Shown: one piece after another, positions 37,001 through 49,000 of the stretch
Layout: each line of letters starts with the position of its first letter
How positions within the stretch are numbered: the stretch's first letter is position 1
Translations under genes and position numbers: made by a program
Notes under the pieces: model-generated
What the model was told of the DNA's origin: nothing
Database searches by the model: none
What the model saw: only the letters and a program-made list of their open reading frames with translations
Source: Membranipora membranacea
Taxonomy: Eukaryota; Bryozoa; Gymnolaemata; Cheilostomatida; Membraniporidae
Reading direction: 5' to 3'
Length of the DNA: 64,000 nt
Assembly (NCBI GenBank): GCA_914767715.1
Contig: OU612068.1
Span: 23,372,001 to 23,436,000, forward strand

Positions 37001-40000
37001 CTGCAAAAACAGTCACTTAAATTCTTCTTTCTCTATACGAGTACCCTCATCTTTTGTTTCATAATGGCATGCAGTTTTCTGGTTCCTGGAAATCCTTTGT
37101 CATGCTTTGAATTGTTTAGGTGCAATACCCTCTACGTGTTCATAGTTGAGTTCATATGAAGTTTTTGGTGCTGAAAGAAGCATATTGTAGCCATTGATTG
37201 GCCATTGTGAAATCTTTAGTTTGTGACCATGTTTCTCATAGGGTGATTTATCATCAAATGATAAAAACAAAGAGTTGGAAACCATTGATTAGACACTCAA
37301 AACTCTGGTTGGATAAATAAACTGACTGGAAGTTTTCTCCTCTTTTTGTTATCAAATTGTCTTGCTGGCCCAACCAGCCATGAAGCAAGGCCATTTACAT
37401 TCACCCCCACCCTTGCCATTTTGATCCTTTTGAAGGCTGGTCTATAAATAAAAGTGCTTTACCTTGCCAATACAAAATTTGTTTTGTCTGATTGCCGTCA
37501 CTGAGCATCATAGACCATCACACTTTTCATTTCTTGGCATTAGTTTGTCTCCAGGCACATGATGGCCTTTACATCAGTGCACTATTGTTACATTATACAG
37601 TGAACGGTGAGGTTTTTCCGGGTAGCTCGAGCGTTCACGGCGACAGCCCAGCCTCTGGCAGTGGTGGTGGGATGAAGACAGAAGTTAAATTGGAGAAGAA
37701 AGAGGTGAAGCAAGAGAAGACAGATTATGACAGCAGCGCGACGGCGAGCGCCGACGAGGGTCCATCTCTTACTGAAGTATCAGGTAAAGGAAGGAGACGG
37801 TCACATTATACATCTCAGTTGTACCTGATTAACTAACGAAGACTTGCGTTGTGTTGTACTGCCATGTAGAATACCATCAATATTTAATAGTTATCTGTCA
37901 CTTAGTTAGAAATTCATCATATTTGTTAAGTTGTTCTGACAGTTTACATTGGTCAGCTCGTTATGTTTGTTATGCGGGAGCTCAGAAAATGAGAACTTTT
38001 TGCTCATCATATTGAGAATTGGTGACTTTTTGACATTGACATTGACATTGACGTGGGTTGAAGGGTAACGTTGTCATACTAGTTTCGTCATGCCTGGTAA
38101 GTCGGTCATGTGTAGTGTGACCTTGTCTTTTGTTGGCAGTGGTTAGCAAGTTTTGACAGGTTGTAGGATGTTTCGCCAATGTTAAAGTACAAACCTTAGC
38201 AACATTAAATCATTTTTTGTGTGTGTGATAAGTTCAATCATCTCTAGTACGTGGCAAGTAGTAGGAGTGATGGACAGCCACACTGTACTCATAATGGATC
38301 TTGGGTATCAATTGGTTACCTAATGCTAATGTGGTTTATTCAGGTCCAGCTAAGCCAGTTCGAATGATGCCGCCAGGGGCAGGAGCTCTGCTTTCTCATA
38401 TTTCTCCTCCAGTCAACCAGGCACCCTACCACCACCACCACCAGCATCAGCAGCAGCAGGGTGGTATGATGACACAGCAAGGCTTGAACTCACAAATGAA
38501 TGATCCTTCAGCCAGCTCATATAACAAGGTTTGTCTTTAGAAAAACGTGTGTGTAAACTTTTGTCATCAAAGAATTTATTTTTACAATGTCAAAACTATT
38601 TATAAACCTTTAGTTTGCTCTACATATTCCATCAGTCTATCTGAAAAAAAAGAGCTAATACACTTTTTACATGTGTATTTCTTAGCCTTTAAAGATTCAT
38701 AGACAAGGAAAGTGTCCAGAGCATAATGGATACTATATTTCCAATCTCCATGCTTCATTACATCTACCCACCCACTTTCTATCACTCTGCTGCAATCCAG
38801 TGTTGAGAAAAAGGCAACAATATCTGATGGTTGTAATAACATAATGTTACGGGATATCCCCTAAGCTGTTACCTAGATAGAGGGAATTCCCTAAGGTCAC
38901 ATGACACATTGCGTTGAAAATCATCAAGTATTTTAGTATTCTAGTATCTAATCAAATTCTTGATCTAGACTTATAACTTCTAAAACCTCACATGAGCTTA
39001 TAAAGAGGTGTCTCCAGCCAGTTATAAAAGCTTAAGTATCCAAAAATTGCTATAGTTAGCTCACATATTGATCATCACACATCATCATTGAACTCTATCG
39101 ACGTCATCAAATTTTCAGAGTTATCTCCCCCTAACTCCAAATTCTTTTTACACACTATTTGGAATAACTTCTTGAATATGATACTGATAGCCTTGCAAAT
39201 TGGTAGGGAGATGTAATGGAGCATGCGATTCCAAATCTGACATCCATTATGCTCTGAACACATTCCTTGTCTATGAAACTTTAAGATGGATAAATATAGT
39301 ACCGGTGAAGTTGGGTACATGTTTATTAATAGATAACCATCTGGCTTTTAGATGATTCAATCATCGATAATATTCACACTGTGTGTCTAGTTGAGACAGG
39401 CTGTGTTGAAGTGCAGGCCGCGTGCCTGATTTCTGGACTGCATTCTCACAAAAGGTCATGCATGTTGTCACAATTCCCTTCAGGGAGTTCTCTCTGTGTC
39501 TGAACAATAGGAGCCTGGATGGGCCGGCGTTGCTATTGTGAAATTATTGGCCATTACAATAAGCTTCGTTGTTCTGTTAGAATTGAGATCTCAAGGTTAT
39601 AAATTAAAATCACTACTGGGATCACCACATGCAGAATTGAGTTGATGGAATGACTTTATGTACTCTTATGGTTGTAGGCTCTGAAGTTTTTAGAACAGGC
39701 TCCAGCGATGATGAAGGACCCTGATGGTATGCGTGCCTACGGAGGGGCTATGCAGGATTTGTCACAGAGTCAGCCCCAACCTCCTGCGTCAGCGCCACAG
39801 AACGCCAGTAATACTTCCACCTCAGTCAAGGATCTTATAGATCAGGCTATTGATGAGGCGCTCACTACTAAAGCTACTCCTGAAGCTAACAATACTGGTA
39901 TGTACCCCAATATGTACTGTGTTGTATTGTACTATATGTATTGTATCGTATGCACTGTACTGTACATGATACTTATTCTGTGGTCACCTTGTGTGACTTT

Positions 40001-43000
40001 AGGCATTAATAGTGAATATTTCGGACCCTTCATGAATTTTGTACTGATGGATTTTTACCTTGAGCTGAAGACTTTCTTATCGATATGTTGGAATTGCCTT
40101 TTTTATAAGTGATAGGTCTTTTAAAATTTCCAAACTGTAATACATTCACTTAAAAATGAACCTTTGAAGTATAGCAAATATTAGAAACCAATATTGTGAT
40201 ATGCACTAGAATTTAGTTCTGCAATTTGTGCCAAGTTTTTGCAAAATTTTCATTTTGGAAAAGGGCTATGGGTCATCGTGGTTGATTTCCATTGTCTCAT
40301 CTTATGCAGCGCTGTTTATATCATCAACACTCTAAATAAACCTGCACGACTGTCATTATAAACTTTTATTATCTAACAAAGAGACAAACAAGGATGGCAT
40401 TATTTAACATACTATCAGTCTAGGGCGTAAAAATGATGGTAGAGATCAAAAGGATTTTCTATGTTTACTGGTAGCTACTTTGACCTCATTAATTGACCTA
40501 TATCCGTGACATCAGTGCAATCCAGACACTCGATATAGCTCTCATTGACCTAATTTTTAAATCGTGACCTGAATATCAAACAATCAATAATCATCTGCAT
40601 GTAGTTACTACCAGTATTATTCACATATAGGTGGTGTTAATCTTTGTCTTGCAGTCAGCCAGAAACAATCGGTGATATCTCACTCTCCTCACAACACGCT
40701 GCCAACTCATCACTCGTCAGCATCAGCAGCTTACCCTCCTAGAAAACCTCACCAGCCTAAGGATATGAGGCTGGAGGCTCATCCCTCTCTGCTGCAGTAT
40801 GTACCTCCAACGAGCGGCATCACCTCTCCATTCCACAGATCTGTGACGCCTAACAGAAACAGCAGCGCCTTGCTCGGCAAGGATGACAGCACTGTGAGTT
40901 ATTAGGGTTGTGACTTTTAAATTATTTTATTAATATGATAACAAAGATTTTGACCAAGCACAGGTTTTTTTTTCTGATGAACACTTTGCGAGTCATGATA
41001 TGTTTGCCATTATAACCCATTAGCTATTTTTCCGCACAGGTGTTTTGTTTTAGGTTACTTTTGTTTTGCTGCATTTTGATTGTCAACCCAAAAATGAGCA
41101 GAGATGTATTTTAACTTAACGGTTTGATACACACTAGTGGGTGGGCAATTGCATCGTAAATCAATTTATTCCCATGAGATAGATGAAACACATCAAAAAT
41201 AATAATTGAGGTCAAAAACTGCTTATTATTGAGAAAGCTATATTGATAATTCCTTTTTTCAAGATATAATTTGCTGTGCACAGTATGGCACATTGTGCAC
41301 ATGTGCATACATTGGGTTAGGTCTAGACTGTGTTACTTGCATGTTATCTGATTCCAATTTGCTGGCAACTGTGCATCTGTAGCTATAAGGGCTATAAATT
41401 ACGCAACAATTAAAATGAGAGAAAGCATTTCACGAGTTTAAAAAACACCCAGCATATGTCGTGCCAGTGTCGAATATGTATCGCTGCCATTTCAACAAAG
41501 CAACAAAGTCTTTGTTGTTTGATCAGGATTTATACGAATATAATGTGTCGTGTATATTTACTGGCTGACACCCATTTCAAGATCAGATAACTGCCATTCT
41601 CTTGCATGTCAAGCCAAAGATTCCTGGTATCAGAAATAATACTACATGCTCTGCTTTAATTCAGGCGAGAAGCCGTGCTCCTCTACCTCCATATAAAGGT
41701 GATCCAAGGGACTTCATTCAAGTCACTAAAGATCTACATCAACAACAGCAACAGCAGCATCTTCACCCTGGCATGTCTCAGTATGGAGGAGTTGGTAGAG
41801 GCGGGGAGGGGGGTCAGATAAGAGCACCCCCACCCGCTCACTCACATCACAATATCTCTTCAGAACAGAGAACTCATGCTAACAGAGAAAGTAAATCACC
41901 TGCTAGGGCATTCAATGAGGTGATGTTCGCAATGTATGACAAGAAACCAAGCCACAGTCCTAACAGGTGAGAATCAAATCGCCAGATTTTGTGTTCATGA
42001 GTGTTTTACAGGTCTTCATTTATTGCAATTCACACCTAAGCTTGTCACACATTACTGTTTTGATACAAAGATACCAACCTACTCTTCTCTTTAACTACAG
42101 GCTATCTCCTCGTCCAAGTCGGGGGCAGTCAGGCCACCCGCCACCTCTCATATCTAGTGGTGGATCACAGTATCCATCGCCGCACAACATCAAGAAAGAG
42201 ATCAGTCATGCGGGTGGCTCGATTCTGCATGGCACATCCGCTCAGCAACCTAATAGGTATGGTGTTGTGGGGTTATGGAATTTCTATTCCCTATACACGA
42301 GGAGGTTAACACCTCTAACTTATCATTGTTCAAATACCATGTCATCACCTTCTGCTAATATGTGATACAGTTTCTCGTTTATCGAGGGAAAGGAACATTT
42401 TTCTGGTGGTAGCACGCACAGAGGTTATACAACAGATACTGTTTTTGCTTTTATCACTGTGCAGCAGAATGTACGAATTCGGATACGGTATTTTTTAAAT
42501 AAGGTTACCAGCATTCCTTGTTGCCCTGCATCCTTCTCAAGCCTTACACAAGCAAAACCTACTCCGCAATTGCCTAAATAAGATGACATTTAGAACATCA
42601 GTAGTTTTAACAAGAACTCCTCAATTTTTAATTATAATGACTATTACAGATACGAGGGAGGAAGTATATCACACGGGACGCCTCGCGGAAACCAGGACGG
42701 AAAATCAGCACTGTCGATCAACGCTGGCAGGGACGATAAGCCTGCTAGGTCACCTCGAACTCCGTCACAGCAACACTCTGAACACTCGCCTGCATCTGTG
42801 AGGGGACAATCCCACACTCCCCAACAACAACAGTATGAGATGCTTATTGAACAGCAGAGACAGGTACAGACAGACACTTCTCTATAATATTGTCAACCCC
42901 GAGTAATCGTGTCATCTGGAAATTGGAAATTGTTTCATGATTTTTTTAATTTTGGCTTGTCGGAGCTTGGTTGTAACCAAGCGGTTTTCTTTTAATCACC

Positions 43001-46000
43001 AAGCGCGTGCATTTATAACAGATTTATATATACGTTTTAGATGATGCTGCTCCGACACATGCAGTCAGAGGCAATCAAAAGTCAAAGCATGTCTGGACTA
43101 GCACCAGGAATGCCCTTCTCTCAGATGCCCTTTCCACCGATGTCCTCATATGAGCCATTCCAGACAAAGTCTGTGCTTCAGAATGATTTCCTGACAGCCA
43201 AGCAGATGGCTGAAGGTGTCAATCTGTCGACATACACCGCTGCAGTGGCCGCCCAGCAACAGCAGATGGAGAAAGATAAAGCTGCTCAGGCGATGCTCGT
43301 TGCCGGAGGTAAAGTCTCACCTGCTCCTCCCACTAAAGAGCAGCTTCTTACTGCTGCAGGTGAGCTGTTTGGTCTGATTTTTTCATCAACAAACAAATAC
43401 GTTATTTATATGTTTAGGGATTTTTCTTATGCCCTATAATTAGATCATGTTTATGAGTATCCCAAAATATGATTTTCTTGAACTGATCAATGGTAACACA
43501 TTTGAGGTTTCTCTTTGGGGTTCCAGATTTTTGTTGCATTGTGGGTATATAATTTCATTTAAATGTAAAATGAGGAATGTAGACAACTTTTTTTAACATT
43601 GCTCATTACCTAATGTGTCATTTAATGTAACCAGTTGCTTTTTTTCTTTCCCACCAGGTCTAGCACCTGGTATGATGGATCCAGCCACCATGCAGATGCT
43701 GTTTCTACAGCAACATCAACAAAGACTGTTAGGCGCTGCCGGTCCTCGTATGATGAGCGCTGACGCACAGAGGCTGCTGACTGCGGCTGCAGTCTCAAGT
43801 GCTCACACAACATCTACCTCCCCGATGCCTAAAGAGAGCGGAAGTGACGTGGCTGCCCGGTCCTGGGCTTCCTCTCATATGATGCCCGGTAACCATAGTA
43901 ACCATCAATCAAGCAGAGCGGGTAAGCAAACCAATGTAGTCCAAGCTGACCCAGTATTATTGTTATTCATACCCGTAAATCATGCATTTTTCCTGGAAAT
44001 GATCGTTTAATTATATGTATTTTTCCTAACTCATGTTACCCGTCCTGGAATACCCCTGAACCAGCAGCGACACTGTCTATCCCTGGCGCTGTCGCAACCT
44101 TTGTGAAATTCCATTATTACTAACACATTCTCCTATCACCTCCGATATTGGTTATCTGTGGCAATTATTAAATTTGTACCTCTGCCGAAAGGCTATTTTT
44201 AATCAGGCCTCCGATCTTGTGTTTCTATTCTATTCCTATTCCGATTGTTTTTTTCCTTATACACTAAGCTTCATAATCAAAGTTGTACGGGTTTCTCTCC
44301 ATGGAAAAACAAGTTCAGAAAGCAATCCTAATTATTACAAACACATCTTGCGACACATCAAATGCAATAATCCTCACCTCTTCTTTCCATACACAGATCC
44401 CCCACGGCAACAGAGACCGAGTATAATGGCAGGTATGATCCCTAAAACTGTGGAGAGCCTATCGCGTGCTCCCGATACAAGCAGGGGTAGCCTATCTCCC
44501 TCCCCTCACTCAAAGCTAAGTAGTGCGGGTGGTGATCATAGAACCCGCTATCAGAAAGAGATAGAGGAGGTGAGGCTGAGAACCAATTCTGAGAGAACAA
44601 GAACAGATAGCGAGAGAACGCTGACTGATAACGAATCTTCTAATCACACATTTCCCGGACAAGCTGGTAACAGAATGGACTACTACGGTGTACAAAGATC
44701 GACATCTATCGGTATGTGTAGCATTATACATATATGATTGTATTCTTATGATCTGATGCCAATTATCCTTGTTAAATTGGTAGAGATTTAAATGTTAAAT
44801 TGGTAGAGATGTTACAATCAGATTTAACCACCAAATAACAGAAATAGGTATGGCCAACTGTGTTGAGTTTCACTTTGAACTCCATATTCAATATTTTTGA
44901 ATTTGCACTTGTTTTAGGAAGTCGATCAGATATTGCCCACAGCAATAGAATGGAGCCAAGTAACCTCTCTCTAAAGCCCCATCAGCAGTCAGTACCGTCG
45001 ATAAAGGCCTCTTTGGATAGGGTGAAAGCGGAGGAGGCTGCAGCTAGCATGAGACTAGATCCATCTGGAAAACACCTGGGAAACAGTGATAGCAGAATCA
45101 GGTATGTTGTCTGAATATATGAATATCCCTTTTCAATGAATGGATTTTATTATTACTACAAATGATAACCAGTTGTAACCGTCTTAGGTGTGACTTATTA
45201 ATGAATACTTTGGTGTTACTTATTGGTTAATACTTTCTATAGCTGTGAAAGGATGATACATTGAACTTCAAGGTTGGTTCACATTTGAATGCAGAATGTC
45301 TGTGTTGTCCCCTCATTGACGCTCTTAGGATATGTGAACATGGGTTACTAGCTGTTACCGTCAGCCACATCGTAGGAGGGTTATTTCCTTGTCTAATTGA
45401 TGTGGAAATATCCAACAGCCTGTGATTTTCAATCGCATTAGGGACGCTGTTAATTAAATTTGACCGGATATATAGCGCTAGTTAGCTAACTGTCCAGTAC
45501 GGCATCATGATAGCAATTGATGAGGAATCAAACCCTAGAACTTGTTCTGACAATATGTCTCAACCTTCTTTAAATGATGACCATATATGGTCAGAGGGTT
45601 AGAGACAAGCACCAATGATTATGAAATCTTATTGCCACAGTCAAGGAATGTCAATAAAATTTAGACCTCTTCCTTTATCCAAGAGGAAATAAAGAAAAAT
45701 GAAAATTGTTATTCTATGTGTATACTAATGTGAAAATTTGACCAGAGGTTACAAAATGGTTCATTTAATTTAAATGAATATTTGAAATTATGTTTAGTAA
45801 AATTTGCTCTAAAAAGGTTTTGTCAATGGTGCAAGCTTAGGTCAATCATACAGTCCTGAGGCAGTAAACATGGAAGCATTATGTCACCAGGTATGGGGCG
45901 CCTGTACTTGGATAATGCCTTGAAATTGTCGCGTTAGGATGTAATATTGACCTAAGTCGGATCAGATTTATGGTTATTTTCCCTATGTGGAAATTTTCAG

Positions 46001-49000
46001 GATTTTACTGGTTTTCCAATTCTCGAAAGATGCGCCTCATAAAACGAGGAGCCGGATATAAAACATCCAAGTTTCCATAGTTCACAACTAGAAAAGCTAG
46101 AATAACAGCTGGAATAATCTGATCTTCCGTTTCACAAAACAAATTGCTTATTTTATAGGTCAATGCCATCAGACTACAGGCCCGGAATACCGGGTGGAAA
46201 TCCTCTAATGCCAGGCGGAAGGATTCCATACAGCAGAGAGCGTGAAGAAGCCATATATATGGAGCAAGAGAGAAAACTCATGTCTCAAATGAAGGTAAAT
46301 GAATCAAGTTAAAGGATTGGTGTTATTGTCACATTTTCACAATATATATTTACAATTAATTGACTCAACAACAAGGTGTCACAATATTATGTAGTAATAA
46401 GATAGAATCATAGTTGAATATTGAGAGCAGACTGTGAATTCCCTCCACTGCGCTGAGCGATTGCTCATGCTGTGTTAAATAAAATTTATTTCAACATCAT
46501 CTGTCTGATTTACCGAGCAGGCTGAGTCTGAACGAAGTGGTTTCCCCATGATGAAACAGAGACATGAAGATTCAGGCTTTGCTAGTAAGCGGTTAGCTGA
46601 AGTGTCTAAGGGCTTCCAAAAGGATCTTTTACTTAAAGACGCTAGCGCCCTTTTCTCCTCGTCCTTTGAAAAGGACGCACATGAGGTTAGTTGATATCCA
46701 CATGCAAAGTCATACTCTGAGCGGTTACTTGTGACCTATAGCACCCTCTGGGCAAAGGTTTAACATGTTAAACATGATTGTATTGATCTGCTTGAATTCT
46801 GGCTCGAGGCCAGCACACGTTTTTAGCATGGTAATATATCAAGGTACAAAGAGGTTGTTCGTGGAATTAAACAGCTCAATAGCCTTGTTGCTAGAAATAA
46901 ACCAAACTCTACGACCCCCGGCCGCAGGACCCAATAGAAATAACATTGACACCATAAAATTATTGAGCTATGGAAAAGATTTTCACTGAGCGACCTTCCA
47001 AACTGCTATCCACCAGTTTATCATCAACTCAGTCATATGCTTTCCGAATCCAATTATTCTTTATTGGAAGTTCATCTCAAAATGTTGTTTTACCGGCCTA
47101 AATTTTTAGTTGATTTTTTTATGCTTTCTATTGGCAACTATATCATCTTGTTTTTAAATGAAAAATGACTAACTTTAATAAAATTGGAATTCTGATTAAA
47201 TTGTGAAACTCCCAACAGTATAAAACTGCTGGGACCGCACTGTCATTTAGAGAACCCTTGCAAGACTTAACAGGACTTAGTTTGCTGTTAATATGTTTTT
47301 AATGCGTGAAAAATGCGCTAAACACCCACATGTTTATTGTTTACTAAATGCTGATGTGATCGCTCTCATGGGGACTCGAAGGTCACACGGAATGAGAAAA
47401 ATTCCAAGAAAAAATTATAACATGTCAGCAACTAATAGTCTGGAGCTGTTTTGACTAAATGGTAAATCGATGAGCTCTAGAGTAGCTAACAGGCATAGCA
47501 AATTCTTTTCCTTACAGCGGTAAGTGGGATGTAATGCATGTTTTGTCTCTCATGTATTTAGACTATAATTATCTCGTTAAAGCGTGGACGTGAGGCCAGG
47601 GATCAGGAACAAGTGGTTGGTATGACAGCAGCTAAAATAATTGATGCAATTATCACCAAACAAATCAACAATGAGAACGATGCCGACAGCAATAACTCAA
47701 ATAGTAACTCGTCTCAACATACCTCGGTCATTGTCACTTCAAAAAACCAGAGGTAAGTAGAGCATCTAAAGGTTATATAAAGTACATAGTTGTCAGGAAC
47801 TCGGTCAAGGTATTGATCTAGCCTATGTTATCCTCAGGAGAATGCTGAATCAATGGTCCAAATCCTGAGGCATATACAATGTATTGCCTTAGCCTGATAG
47901 TAGTTTTTTTATGTATTCAAAAAATCGATAGCCAGGTTGATGGGGAAAAAAAATCAGTTGTATATGAAGCACTTGGTCTCTTTCGAATTAAAAAAGGTTC
48001 AATGAGAATAAATCAGGTCAATACATGTTTGTTTATTTTACAGTTTTTTATTTGACAGGGCCATACAGCACAGTCGATCAGATACAGACATTATGAGTTA
48101 TCATAAGTCTCCTTCCAGTTCAGTAAGCAGTGCACCTAATAGCGCAACGCCACCCACCTCAATGTCCTCATCATCGCATGCAGGCAGCGCTGTCCCTCCG
48201 AGAGCTGGAGCCATCACGCTCGCTGACAAGATCAATGAGATAATCACTAATGATTATAAGGGAAACAAGGTACGCTGTCACCCATCGGAACCAATGAATA
48301 CACAACTAAACAATATATATTCTTCTTTATTCTAAATTTACTATTCTGAAAATTTGAACGCTGCCCTGAAATTTCCCAAATATAACAAATTTTGGTGGTC
48401 CCTAGAGGTCAAAACTAAGTGGAGCTCACTCTACTTTTGGTTACAAGTTTATATATCAATCTAACAAACCAGTAAAGCTCAGAAGAACTAACACTGGTGA
48501 TAGTGATTCATTTTGTTTCCATGAGGCAGCTTGTCATGGCCTTGCCCTTTGCAGTCCCGTGACATGAAGGGCTCAAAAATACTTGAAACTTTCCTGTAGG
48601 GTATTAAGCCAGAGACTATAGATATAGATATTTTCTATAGTCCCTAGCTGTAGCTGCTAAACCTCCCAAGTACAATTGCCCAAGAGGTCAAAACTGTATA
48701 TAATTGTGTACAGGCCCATGTCACCTCCAGCTGTCAGCGGAAATTATCGAATAGGCACCTGGAGGCAGGTGCTTTATAGGATACTTGCTATGAAATGTCA
48801 ACACATCTAAAGGGATTGGGACTGTGCAGACAAGCTTTTATGCAATATGGAAAGCCACCAGGGAAATGAGCATGTTTATTGTAGGATCAAAAAGTTTTGA
48901 CTCATTTTATGCACAACGAATCATGTCAACTGCAATAATAGATTCCTAATATTGTTATTTGTCTTAGACCGATCCATATGACATGCCTATGAGTACATCG

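Noticed and set aside
48615-48643. GACTATAGA hairpin as another micro-insertion
   Set aside because: No CA/TG ends and no flanking duplication; AT-rich hairpins of this size can occur by chance.
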